Assembly: GCA_030998225.1 (NCBI GenBank)
Contig: JAPYXD010000680.1
Coordinates: 17,806,501 to 17,870,500 of the forward strand
Direction of reading: 5' to 3'
Source of the DNA: Diplolepis rosae
Taxonomy: Eukaryota > Arthropoda > Insecta > Hymenoptera > Diplolepididae
DNA: 64,000 nt
Shown: positions 46,205-58,400 of the stretch, one piece after another
How the letters are laid out: each line of letters starts with the position of its first letter
How positions within the stretch are numbered: position 1 is the first letter of the stretch
The notes under the pieces: generated by a model
What the model saw: only the letters and a program-made list of their open reading frames with translations
Database searches by the model: none
Told to the model about the DNA's origin: nothing
Position numbers and translations under genes: made by a program

Positions 46205-46908
46205 CAGTGTGTCCCAAAAATAACCGAACTTTATATTTAAATTATGTAGGGTTCTGCTTTATCACCCCACCACTCTGCGGAGCGGGGGTTCGCGCAATAG
46301 TAGCAGCGAGTAGCCCGTCTAGGTATTGACTCCGCGCTTCGAGACAACACATGTTAGTTAGTAACGGTCTCTGCTGGACTTAACACCCTACTCCGAAAAC
46401 TCTTAAGTGCTGAGTACGAGTAATGTACTCATTTAAATAAAGTTATACTTTTAAAGGTCTCTCAATGGAGTCTATTGATTTTTTATCATCCATGATAGCC
46501 TGATGTGTGAGTGTTGTAGGTTACTCAATATTTTGGAGTCACTATCCATATATCAAATTTACCTACAATCATCCAACATGCAGCGCCATCTATTGAAAAT
46601 TTGCAGCATTAAAAAGATACATTCATCCTCTTTCAAACGCACCTAAATTCACGTAAATCGGATGACAGATGTGAAAGTTACAGCCATTTAAATAAAAGAA
46701 AAAGTGTGCCAATGTTACGAAACAAAAATGAAACAAAGAGCAAATATAAAATTTTGTGTTAAACTTGAAAAAAAATTCGCTGAGACATACGAATTGATGA
46801 AAAAAGTTTATGGTGATGATTGTATTATTCGTACTCAAGTTTATACGTGGTTTACACGATTTAAAAATGGTCGTGAGAATTTTAATGACGACCTCCATTC
46901 GATGGAGG
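46205..46908 (+). mobile_element. Mariner 5' end with an insertion in its leader
   Basis: CAGTGTGTCCCAAAAATAAC (46205) is a mariner-type 5' terminus and GCAGCGCCATCTATTG near 46581 belongs to the untranslated leader. About 46250-46540 looks foreign: GC-richer start, AATAAAGTTATACTTTT, then TTTTGGAGTCA, perhaps part of an LTR. The element is truncated after the HTH by TCGA-rich sequence. Confidence 0.6.
46728..46908 (+). pseudogene. Mariner transposase, N-terminal HTH only
   Basis: MKQRANIKFCVKLEKKFAET, YELMKKVYGDDCIIRTQVYT and WFTRFKNGRENFNDDLHS form the HTH_48-type N-terminus of a mariner transposase. The frame then runs into unrelated TCGA-rich sequence (MEALRMSNIRHS...) and stays open by chance to 47063. 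No catalytic domain remains. The upstream in-frame codon at 46704 could extend the start, but the Met at 46728 aligns best. Confidence 0.8.
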
Positions 46909-47649
46909 CGCTTCGTATGTCGAATATTCGACATTCGACGTACGGCCGATCGAACGGCGAAAATCCGACATCCGAAGAAGCCGTTCGAATGCTGATCATC
47001 AGCATTCGAACGGCTCGCGAGCGAGCCGCGGGCAGCCCAGTGACATTTTGGGGCAGTCTATAGGGTTTAAGCCTTTAAGTGAGTTCTAACTTGCTACTCG
47101 AGACCTTTTTTGGGACAGGCTAGGAGTTTTCTGCTCCTAGCTGAGTTTTCAGTAGGTCTCCATCCTGAGGTCCGCTTTGCAGATTAAGAGGTCTCTCCTC
47201 TTATTTCGAGTTTGGCAGTGACTTCATTGATAAATTCGCATTAATAATTTTTTAAGCAGAATGAAATTGTACACCTTATAACTGTACACTAAATTATAGA
47301 AATTAAATTTTGTACATTTACGTACATATTTTGCTAATGGTTGTTAATTTTAATACATTTTGATTGGAAAGTTTATTGAAATTTGATAGAAATGTTTCTG
47401 GACCCTAAAGCCAAGTTAAAAACCAACCATTATTAATTATCTACAAATTTGAATCATAAAGTTTTTTTATAAGATGTATATTTTTCTTTTTAATTTAAAA
47501 AAATAGTATTGTAAATTGAAAATTCAATTTTCTAATCATAATATGTGAAATACGATAAAAACTTAAGCGTTATACAGCCCAATTTTGTATTGGTTCTTGA
47601 CACTCTAACACAAAATTTTCTTCCACGTAAAGCCAAACAGCAGTGCTAA
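46909..47649. other. TCGA-rich segment and spacer
   Basis: 46909-47030 is built of TCGAATATTCGACATTCGA-like and CGAACGGC phrases, including a perfect 18-bp-arm palindrome (46979-47015). 47040-47220 has CATTTTGGGGCAGTC and GGTCTCTCCTCTTAT phrases of unknown origin. 47396-47413 repeats TTCTGGACCCTAAAGCCA of the first palindrome. 47458-47575 is an R1 fragment on the minus strand. Confidence 0.5.
46979..47015. repeat. Perfect 37-bp palindrome
   Basis: Left arm AGCCGTTCGAATGCTGAT, one central C, and an exactly complementary right arm. Next to it GGCTCGCGAGCGAGCC is also nearly self-complementary. Strong cruciform potential. Confidence 0.9.
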
Positions 47650-48010
47650 TATTTTAGTACATTACGTAACGCGGAGCCAAGCTTTGCCGTACTCGGAAGA
47701 GGACGCACTTTGCTCTAAGTTGCATACGATACTTTATGCAAGGGAAGGACGTTTTTCGCATCATTCTGGGAGTGTTTTGTAACATTACAAAATCGGGGAA
47801 TATTTGGGGTGGGGATTTTTACCGTACTTGGGCGGTAAACCTCATTAACTGCGCATGCGCAAGCGCTGGTAATGTCAGTTTTACGTCCAATTACGCTAAA
47901 AATCCCCACCCCAAATATTCCCCGAATTGCTAATGTTACCAAACACTCCCAGAATGACGCCAAAAAAGTCCTTCTGTTGCATAACATTTTCTATAAATCT
48001 GCTGATATTA
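47650..48010. mobile_element. Repeat R5 copy 1 with foldback insertion
   Basis: 47664-47760 (GCGGAGCCAAGCTTTGCCGT, ACTCGG, GCATACGATACTTTATGCAA) matches 60380-60415 joined to 60730-60775. From about 47747 to 47972 a palindrome follows with arms of about 80 bp (CATTCTGGGAGTGTTTTGTA, CGGGGAATATTTGGGGTGGG) around a GC-rich centre (AACTGCGCATGCGCAAGCGC). ORFs on both strands are mirror shadows of the arms. Confidence 0.75.
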
Positions 48011-49263
48011 CAAAAAATTTTCGTCGTATCAGTTTTTAGTCAGCGGTATAAATTATTACGTGTTTTAGGCTACTTAGTAAAAAATTTTTAATACAAAAAA
48101 ACAAAGTGGTGGTGCTGGCCGAAAAATTGTTTTTTTTAAAATTACTGGTCCAATTTTTATTTATCCAAAGAATATTTTACGGCACAAGACAGCAGAAATC
48201 TAGAATAATTCAGCACAACTTTTGTTTTTTTGAAATACTAAAGCCCTAGGCGGAAAAGTCGGACTTAAGCCGGATCTCACAAACGGCATAGTACCGCACC
48301 AGTTGTAAATGAGGAGCAATGCCAGTACTGATCATTAGTACTGCGCCGAGCGTTGGCGCGGTTCTGGTTTAGTACTTACTTAAATTTAACTAAAAATAAG
48401 CATGGCGATAAAGACCCAAAATTATTATAAAATTTATATTGTTAAATTTATATCGTAAAATTATTTTTTACAGACAAATTTTTTGACATATAATTTGACA
48501 AGTATGTTAATTTGGTTGTAAAATTATTTTTTGCAGACAAATTTTTTGACATATAATTTGACAAGTATGTTAATTTGGTTGCAAAATGAATTTTTTACAA
48601 CGCTGTAACCTAAAATCGGTTTTTTACTCGGAGAAGATAGTTAAAGTAATATCTATATCTATTCACGCAGGAAAGAATAGAAGCAATCTGTGCCTTGGCC
48701 ACACATAAACATTTTTTAATTTCAAAAACCTATTGAATTTTCAGCATACTGAATGTGATATTAGCGCCACTCGCTTTATTGTATTTTCTAGATTTTAATG
48801 AATATCACTGATCAGGGCTCCGATCTGAACCGAAAAGTCTGATTAAATCGACATAGCCATTTTAGGATCCTAAAGCCAGTTTTTTTCCAAGAATGTGCCA
48901 TTTTATTAAAATTGGGGGTCAACAGAACTTACATTACTTTTAAAAAAAAATTCTCTTTTACTGACACTAGAGTTTGTTTGATTGTTTAAAAGTAATTAAA
49001 GTCTACAGCCATCTGCTAATATGTCCTTTATTATGTTCTAAAGTTTCAGCTAAAACAATTCATTACTGCAGAAAAATCTTGGGGGAAACTGATTAACTGA
49101 TTTTATTGATTTAATCAGGTCTTATAAAGCACATTTATTGCATTATAAGTACTTGTTTTTCAGAATTATACTCCCCTACTGGCCTGTCTTGCAGGTACGT
49201 ATTATATTGGAGTGCATTGGGCCAGGGAGGGAGCTATCTAAGTTGTAGGAGCTTCTTGAACAC
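48011..49263. other. Upstream spacer of the protease-homologue gene
   Basis: Contains a 63-bp tandem duplication at about 48471-48595 (CAGACAAATTTTTTGACATA twice). A less AT-rich stretch lies at 48240-48370, and TAGGATCCTAAAGCCAG at 48865 echoes other repeats. 49170-49263 is the proximal promoter of the gene downstream. Confidence 0.5.
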
Positions 49264-49271
49264 TATATAAA
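49264..49271 (+). promoter_or_regulatory. TATA box of the protease-homologue gene
   Basis: TATATAAA followed by GGCAGAG is a canonical RNA polymerase II TATA element. Transcription would be expected to begin about 30 bp downstream, near 49291-49300, leaving a 5' leader of about 95 bases before the ATG at 49391. Confidence 0.7.
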
Positions 49272-49300
49272 GGCAGAGTAAAAATATAGCCATTTAGTTT

Positions 49301-49345
49301 ATGAAAAATTTTGTAAAGAGTTCAAGACATCTAGAATCAAAGTAG
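49301..49345 (+). promoter_or_regulatory. Upstream ORF in the 5' leader
   Basis: An ATG at 49301 opens a 14-codon frame (MKNFVKSSRHLESK) closed by TAG before the main start. If transcription begins upstream of it, it could damp translation of the main frame. Its context is weak, and it falls very near the predicted start site, so it may not be in the mRNA. Confidence 0.4.
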
Positions 49346-49390
49346 TAATACTACCTATTTGTAATCTCAAAGAACGAAGGTTGAAATATA

Positions 49391-49442
49391 ATGTTACGTA
49401 TTTTTGTGTTTTGTTTTATCATCTGGATCGCTACAGCACAAA
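49391..49442 (+). CDS. Protease homologue exon 1: signal peptide
   Basis: Seventeen codons ending ATAQ plus one base, then donor GTAATT. A hydrophobic core (IFVFCFIIWIA) and small residues before the likely cleavage site mark a secretory signal. It lies 120 bp downstream of the TATA box. Confidence 0.8.
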
Positions 49443-52400
49443 GTAATTATATCAATATTTGATTATCTTTTTTTATAAAAATGACACCTTAACAATACTG
49501 TCCGCCTATGTTTATTTATTGATGATTCAATTAAAGATAAACATTTTTGAAAAGAATTGAACAAATATTCGGAAAGAAATTAGCCGAAGCAACCGTTTGC
49601 TTGGTCTTTTTCATTCAAAATATTCTTCTATTGAGTTGTTTTTGTGGAAAACAAATCTTTGGATTTAGATTATATTTCAATGTTTTTTCAGCCGAAACCT
49701 TGCATTTTTATTTTTAGAAATAAGAAATTTTATTCTGTTAAAACACGGTAACATGCCTGTGAAGCTGTACCCACACTATTAAAAAACCAACTTCTTTTTA
49801 GAGTTCTGAGCTCCTTTAGAATAGTTCTAGAGTTCCTGATAGTTTTTAAGAATAGTTCCGGGGTTTACATGCCTCAAAAATCAGATTTTCAAAATGGGAG
49901 GCTAAGTTCACGCTCCCCCCCCCCCCACTTTCGAAAAATTTCAATTTTTTCAGAGCTCTGGGAAGATTTAACATAGTTCTAGAGTTCCTGACGCTTTTCG
50001 ACAATAGTTCCGTGAATTTCCGGGCACAGTGAACTTTCAAAAAAAAAATTCCAGCCCCCCACTTTTTACATATTCACTTTTTATCGATATATTTCTGTAG
50101 TACTCCAAGAGTTCTAGAGTTCTGTGTAACTCAAATTTTGAAAATTTTTATTCCCAAAAAGCTATGACACTTCAAAGTTACCAACAAATTTTGAAAATCA
50201 ATTTTTGAAAAGTTCCAAGAGTTTTGGCCAGAGTTCTGTTCCCCCCGAAATAGTTCTTCAAAAAAGCCCCATATTATTTTTCTCTCAGGTCAAAATCCAA
50301 AAAGGTATGACAAGTCAAAGTTGAACAAAAATTTTGAAAACCAAATTTTGAAAAGTTCCAAGAGTTCTGGTCAGAGTTCTGTTCCCACCCGGAATAGTTC
50401 TACAAAAAAGCCCTATAACATTTTTCTCTCAGATCAAAATCCAAAAAGCTATGACCCTTCAAAGTTACCAAAAAATTTTGAAAATCAATTTTTGAAAAGT
50501 TCCAAGAGTTCTGGTCAGAGTTCTGTTCCCCCCCGGAATAGTTCTACAAGAAAGCCCCATAACATTTTTCTCTCAGATCAAAATCCAAAAAGTTGTGTGA
50601 CTTCAAAGTTACCAAAAAATTTCGAAAACCAAATTTTGAAAAGTTCCAAGAGTTCTGGTCAGTGTTCTGTTCCCCCCCGGAATAGTTCTACAAAAAAGCC
50701 TTATAACATTTTTCTCTCAAATAAAAATCCAAAAAGCTATGACACTTCAAAGTTACCCAAAAATTTTGAAAATCACGTGTTCTGTTATGATTTAGTTTTT
50801 CCAAAGTAAACTTTATTCCTAAAAATCATCCTGTTTTATTTATCGATACCTTTTTCTTAAAAAAATTGTGATTATCACAGATATATTTTACCAGTTATAC
50901 GAAATAGTAATTCAAAGTTGATCAATTGCAGAGTATTTGCTTCACTTCAGTCCCCTCAGTTTCAATGAACCCCTCATGGACTGAAAGAAGCTACTTTCAA
51001 AAAATTCAAAAAATCTCAGGTATTTTTGTTTCTTGAACAAAACCAAATTTACACATTTTTTATAAAAAAAATATGTTTGCGCCAGCTTAACGTTAAGCTG
51101 GCACTACACACCATAAAACATCTTAATAAAATGATTGAACCAATTTATTTATGTACCATAATTTGAGGCTTATTTAAGGCTCTCGAAATATCATGGACCG
51201 AAAGTCGTAACATTATTTTTTTCAACATATGTGTTGTGCTAGCTTAACCTTATGAAATATTCGGAAATCAATAGAACAAAATGATTAAACCAATCCATTC
51301 TTATAGTATAATTTAAGGCTCATTTTAGGCTCTCGAAATACGATAAACCGGAAGTCGTAAAATTTTTTTATTTTTTTAAGATATGTGCTGTGCTATCTTA
51401 AGTTATGAAATATTGGAAAATCAATAGAACAAACTGATTGAGGCAATTCATTCTCATATCATAATTTAAGGAGGTCCGATCAGCTGGCACCTCCACAACG
51501 GAATAGAAATATTTATTTCATGTGCCTCCGGCGCGTGAACTCGTTTTTACGCTACGGCTGAGAATAGCGTAATGTTGTGTAAATATTACGATACAGAGGA
51601 ATGTAATGTAAAAATTGAACTGCGCATGCGCCTATTGCGATACAGCGGAGCGTAATATTCTTATTCTTCTTCTACTTCTTCGTACAGCGTTGGCACCGTA
51701 CTGACAAAGCCTTGTACATTTGAACTGCGCATGGGTCTATTACAATACGCTACTACTATACAAGATCGAGAAAATCAAAATGACCGGAAGTATTCGCGAA
51801 ATGTTAAGTGAGATAATCACGGCAATTTCGACCTTTTCAGATTGGATTCGAGTGTACGCATAAAAACTCGTATATGCGCCGAAGTCACATAAAATAGAAT
51901 ATGTGCTAATGCACACAATTCGGGTAATTACGAGACTCGCTTAAAATGCTCGCAGGACTGATGGCGCCTCGGCTTCTATCTCCTGCGAGCATTGTCGCTC
52001 GTCGCGTAATAAGCCTCATTATGCGCCTAGGCACATGATATACTATTATGATATATCTCGTATAATTTAACTGGAAAATGGAATTTTGATATTGACTTTT
52101 TTCGAATTTGAATATGCTGTAACATTTCTAATTTTGATTTAATCAAAAAATGTTATCAGGATAATTTGTAGAGATTTATGAGCACTATCGAAAACCAGTA
52201 TTGAAATTTTTGACTTTTTCAAAAATTATTTTCAAAAACACAAAAGTAGGGTTCAATCCCTCAATTTTGATTGGATGTGGCTGGTTAACTAACTTTTCCT
52301 TACTTTTTCGGCTCCGATAAAGTGTACCAAAGCTCAATTCAATCTGATGATTCTATCAAGAGTTATGCCGCACACGACCTACTACAGACAGACAGACAGA

Positions 52401-55400
52401 CAGACACTTTCGTAAAAACCATTTTTTCTGACTCAGGGGGTCTGAAAACGTAAAGATTTGATGAAAATTTCGAAAGTCATTTTTCACATAAAACCAATAC
52501 CTTCTCATCCATGATGAGAATGTAAAAATGCGCCCCTGCATGGCCATATGTAGAGACGACTTTGGATAAAAATCGTCTTCTTTGGAACTTCATGGTCTAC
52601 AAATACACTCTGATTTTCCGGCTCATCAAAAAAGTCTATCGATTTTTGGGCTGCAACCGTTAACATTAAAATTCACCCCTGCATGGTCATGTAGAGACGT
52701 CTTTGAACAAAAATCATCTTTTTGCAAACTTTATGGTCTAGGAATACTCTCTGATTTTTGGGCTCTTCGAAAAAATCTATATCGATTTTCGGGCTCCAAC
52801 GTTCAATATCAAATCGCACCTCTGCATGGCCATGCAGAGATAACTTTGAATACAAATTATCTTTTTGAAAACTTTATCGTAGTTTTCGGAAATTGGTTTT
52901 AGGTTATTGCCAGAGCCCAAAAAAGCCCAAAATTCTGATGCAGTTTACTTTTAATTTATTTAAATTTTTGTTTAGCTGAGGTGATGGCTAGATTCAAGCT
53001 AGCACCTCCACACGAAATTTGATTTTTCTGGAAAGAGTAATGGAGCCCAAGAAAAGCCTAAAATTTTAATGTCCGAAAAGTTGGCACCACCATTTTTAAT
53101 TTAATAAAAATAAAAGTTTTGCTAAATTGTGCTGAATTTGGGCTACATTGTGCCACATTGTGGCAGAAAAGATTTTTCGGAAAAATAAAAACTAGAGCTA
53201 AAATATCCAAAAAGCGATTTTTTTACTAACGCCACCATTTTGGTTTTTCGAGATAAAAAAGTTGTGCCAGGTAGCCCTTAACATGTGAAAGAACGTGCCG
53301 TAAACGAAATTTCGATATCACAAACCGTTTTTGAGAAAAATAAAATTTTGAAAAATGTAAATTTCGAAAAAATAAATGTTGTGCTGAGTTGTGATAGGCG
53401 AGCACAATAAATGTCTCGCTGAACGATTTTGTCTCGGATGTTTATTTTCCAAAATAGGTTCATTTTTCTGAACTTGGGGATTTGTTTGGACATATAATTT
53501 TCAAATATGTGAATTTCGGAAAAGTGAAAGTTGCACTTTCATGAACTTGTAAATTAGTTTAAATACTAAATTTTTGAAAATTTTTAGAGATATTTGGTGA
53601 TATTGATTTCCCAAATAAGTTTACACACGGAAAAAAAAAGTTCATGAAATTTTCATTAACTCGTCAACCACTTTTGGACAGGCCAGAAAGTCTTTTAAAA
53701 TTTAGAATTGTCAACGTTTGAAAATTGGATATAGAATTCTTTAAAAAGTATAAAACATTCAAGAAACTTTCGTTGACTCTCGAAGGAAATTTGACGGCAG
53801 AGTTCTAGAGTTTTTATAAAACTCGCAAACTAAAGTTTCGAAGCCAGTTCAAGAAACTTTCATTAACTGTTCATGAAAATTTAGCGAACTTGCGTTTCCT
53901 AAAAAGAAAGTTTACGTCGATAATTTCCTAACCGTTTTATTTATTACTGAAACATAATTTTATTTTATTTATGGACAATTCATTTACAACCAAACTTATA
54001 TTCACTATATATACATGTCATCGTACGCATTTATAAACGCTTCTTAAAAATTATATCCGCCGCTGCGGGATTCGAACGCCTAACCTAACGTATAACGCAT
54101 TTTATTCCTAAGCAACCAACCAGCGCCGCTATCGAAAATTATGACAAAATAAAACCTTAACTCTATCACACATTAACAACTGCGCAACGTGGTGCGTCAG
54201 GCAGTTCGAGAAACTTTAGCGAACTGTCAAAGATTCTTTCGTTAACTCGTATCATACTTATTCATTTCTGTGTGAGAAGGTTATTTCATTCCAGAACTTT
54301 TAAAATTTGGAGAACATTTTCTGAAAGTTAGATACTTTTTCATCATTTTATCAAGAACTATTCAATAAAAATTGGGAAACTGCTATTATTGTACTAGTTC
54401 TTGACAATTTCTATAACTTTTTTTGATTTTTCGACAAAGTTTATGATTTTTTACTTAAAAGTGCTGGAAATTTAAAAAAGTTGAATAGTTAAAGAAATTT
54501 TGATGAACTTATTTTTTCCGTGCAGGGTTCGCCATTGTTCAGTTTTTGTTATAAATTATTTTTGAGCTTTGTTCCCAGAATTTAAATCGAAATTGAACTT
54601 TGACGTTATTTTTTATATATTCAAACATCAGTTTTCATTTAGTATCAGTATGTACCCTTCAAACCTGTAAAAAAATCGATCCGACCTAATCCGATTTAAT
54701 CCGAGGCAACTAACCGAATGAATCCGAAACCAAGTTTTCAATCCGAATTAATCCGAGCTTGGATATAAATATCGGAATGAATCGGAATATTTCTGATTGG
54801 CTCGAAATGAATTCCTATCCGATACTCTCGCCAGAGAAAAAGACATTATGCATTTTCGCCCAAAAGGACACTTTGCTTCAAGAGCTAAGTAAAGTTGACA
54901 GCACTATAACATCAAATCATAATGTCTCTTATTTTATATAATAAATGGCTCATTTTATGGCCTATTGCCGAATTTTCGGTTTATCACTTTTTTAGAAACA
55001 AGTATGGTGTTTGTTACTTCAAGCCAGCAGTGCCACTCGAGGAAACGAACCAAAAATGTTCACTTCAAATTACACCATTTACAGAATTTCAGGCTCATTT
55101 ACGGTTCGAAATAATCCTTTGAAACATTGTCTTACATTCAAAATTAAAAAAGGGTAGTTAAGGGCAAAGGGCCAGAACGTTAATTATTTTTGCTACTTCA
55201 TTCATAGACGAATATACGAAATAAACGAAAAAGATAGATCAAGATACAACTTTAAAGTGTCATAGCTTTTTGGATTTTGATTTGAGAGAAAAATGTTACA
55301 GGCCTCTTTTGTAGAACTATTCCGGGGGGGAACAGAACTTTGACCAGAACTCTTGGAACTTTTCAAAATTTGGTTTTCAAAATTTTTCGGTAACTTTGAA

Positions 55401-58400
55401 GTCCCACAGCTTTTTGGATTTTGATTTGAGAGAAAAATGTTATAGGGCTTTTTTGTAGAACTATTCGGGGGGGGGGGGGGGGGGACAGAACTCTGGCCAG
55501 AACTCTTGGAAGTTTTCAAAAATTGATTTTCAAAATTTTTTGGTAACTTTGAAGTGTCATAGCTTTTTGGATTTTGATTTGAGATAAAAATGTTATAGGC
55601 CTTTTTTGTAGAACTATTCCGGGGGGGAACAGAACTCCGACCAGAACTCTTGGAACTTTTCAAAATTTGGTTTTCAAAATTTTTTGGTAACTTTGAAGTC
55701 CCACAACTTTTTGGATTTCGATTTGAGAGAAAAATGTTATAGGACTTTTTTGTAGAACTATTCCGGGGGGGAACAGAACTCTGAACAGAACTCTTGGAAC
55801 TTTTCAAAATTTGGTTTTCAAAATTTTTTGGTAACTTTGAAGTGTCATAGCTTTTTGGATTTTGATTTGAGATAAAAATGTTATAGGCCTTTTTTGTAGA
55901 ACTCTTCCGGGGGGGAACAGAACTCTGACCAGAACTCTTGGAACTTTTCAAAATTTGGTTTTCAAAATTTTTTGGTAACTTTGAAGTCCCACAACTTTTT
56001 GGATTTTGATCTGAGAGAAAAATGTTATAGGGCTTTTTTGTAGAACAATTCTGGGGGGAAACAGAACTCTGACCAGAACTGTTGGAACTTTTCAACATTT
56101 GGTTTTCAAAATTTTGGGTCAACTTTGAAGTCCCACAACTTTTTGGGAATAAAAATGTTCAAAATTTGAGTTACACAGAACTCTAGAACTCTTGGAGTAC
56201 TACAGAAATATATCGATAAAAAGTGAATATTTAAAAAGTGGGGGGCTGGAATTTTTTTTTTGAAAGTTCACTGTGCCCGGAAATTCACGGAACTATTGTC
56301 GAAAAGCGTCAGGAACTCTAGAACTATGTTAAATCTTCCCAGAACTCTGAAAAAAATTGAAATTTTTCGAAAGTGGGGGGGAGCGTTAACCTTGCCCCCC
56401 ATTTTGAAAATCTGATTTTTGAGGCATGTAAACCCCGGAACTATTTTTAAAAACTATCAGGAACTCTAGAACTATTCTAAAGGAGCTTAGAACTCTAAAA
56501 AAAAAGTTGTTTTTTTAATAGTGTGGGTACAGCTTCACAGGCATCACGATAACAGATAGAGGAAAGAATGACACAACTATATCTCATTATTTGTTTAAAG
56601 AATCAGCATATGAATTATGAACTGACGTACACTTGCATATTCATTCACATGTTCGCGTTGATACTCATATAATTGCTTAATTATTATTTAAAATTTTATG
56701 TGTAAACATTTTTAGGATTAATAAAGCTATCTAGCAAATAAACCTCTATAAATAAAGAGAGATTTAAAAAAGTTCATAACTAAATCAGATTATTTTTTGG
56801 CGTAGTGGGTAAAATAAAAATTTTCAATATTTTGTATTTCTTATTTTGCAGGATAATAATTAAGACTTTTTGCAAAACCTTTATTTATATGTCAATAACG
56901 ATAATAAAATGATTCCCTAAGCCTAGAAATGTATTATTTTTTATTTTACTTCTAGATACAAATCTTACTTTGCTAGAAAGTAAACAAAAGAAAGAAATAA
57001 CTTATATGGGTTTTCTGATGTTCGAATTTGAGAAAATTTGTGAAACATCTTTAATCGCACCAAAGCATACTTTGGCTGCTGCTAGTTGTACTCGTAACAA
57101 GTAAAATGCATCTCATTCAAAATATTAAGATCGTATTGTAGGGTCTGACGTAACCAGTATCATTCGACGGCTGCATTAATAAATTAGTAATTGGCACAAA
57201 TTCTCTGGAGAAGGCAACAATGCAGAAAGAAGAAAATCATTTCTTTCAATTTCAATCAGTAACTAAATTCTAGATCCATATCAGTTGATTTCAGTTTATT
57301 CCTCAATTATCGTGGGTAAAAACAACTGATTATACACTCTAAAAACAAGTGTGTTACTTCTACACGTGAATCACGATAGTAACTTTTTAAGAATTTGAAG
57401 TGTGTATTTTTAATACACATTACAAACGTAACGTTTAATTTCCAAACACTTTAACGTTTTGTACCCAAAATGTGTGTTAAAAATACACACTTCAAATGCC
57501 TAAAAAGTTACTATCGTGATTCACGTGTAGAAGTAACACACTTGTTTTTAGAGTGTATAGCTAGAACTCAGTCGCTGAATTAAATTAGTGTAAAAAAAAA
57601 AAAATAACTGATTTAAATTGGTAGAAATTGTTGTCTTGTCTTTTCCGTGAAATTCATTAATAATGTATTGTGCAACAAGTACGGAAAGCAGGCATTTCCA
57701 GACGAGTATTTTAGTATAAACGGACACAAGTACGCAAAATGCGGCGAAAACTTTCCATACTGCACAGGAAGGTAACACAATCACTCACAACGATTACTGC
57801 AGGGTGGGCTATCTAACATTTAGAATTTGATTCGGCTATAAAAAAAAAACTTATGGATATTTTTTCATAAGTATGGTTTTATAAGAAAGATTGAACCTTT
57901 CCATTTAAGAATGAAACACAAAATCATTCAAATGACTACCACGGCTGGCCTTACAGTACCCCATTCGATCAACCCAATTTTTCAGTTCATTATCGATTGT
58001 TTGGGCAAAAGGTCAATAAGGTCAATAAGCAAAATTTTTGCATTTGGGTCTCAGAAAATCAAAAAGTCATCATTGAAAAGCCGATGCACCCACAACGAGT
58101 GACTGTTTGGTGCGGATTTTGGTATGGTGGCATCATTGGGCCATTTTTCTTCAAAAATGATCAAGGAGCGAGCGTTACGGTCAATGGCGAGCGTTAACGT
58201 GCCATGCTCAACGAATTTTTTGTTCCAAAAATTGAAGATGATGACATGGATGACATTTGGTTTCAACAGGACTGGCCCACTTGCCACACAGCCAACGTAA
58301 CAACCAATCTTTTGCGCACCGTTTTCGAAAATCGAATAATCAGCCGAAATACTGATGTCAGTTGACCGCCTCGGAGCTGTGATTTGACCCCGTTGGACTA

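Larger units (their letters stand above)
49753..56544. mobile_element. 6.8-kb Foldback-like element in intron 1
   Basis: ATGCCTGTGAAGCTGTACCC at 49753 returns as its exact complement at 56544. Flanks CACGGTAAC (49744-49752) and CACGATAAC (56545-56553) form a 9-bp target duplication with one mismatch. The inverted arms (about 49753-50790 and 55250-56544) are largely a 144-bp minisatellite. Long arms made of tandem subrepeats plus a 9-bp duplication recall Drosophila Foldback and Mutator-like elements. The 4.4-kb middle holds other nested repeats and no transposase. Confidence 0.85.

Noticed and set aside
52356..52902. ORFs of 60-106 codons in intron 1
   Set aside because: They are shadows of R1 and of the 143-bp tandem repeat.
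54058..54131. tRNA gene on the minus strand
   Set aside because: A- and B-box-like strings are present, but the T stem and acceptor stem do not pair.
57101..57106. GTAAAA as the exon 2 donor of the protease homologue
   Set aside because: Using it shifts the frame in exon 3 to an early stop. GTAACA at 57094 restores the frame exactly.
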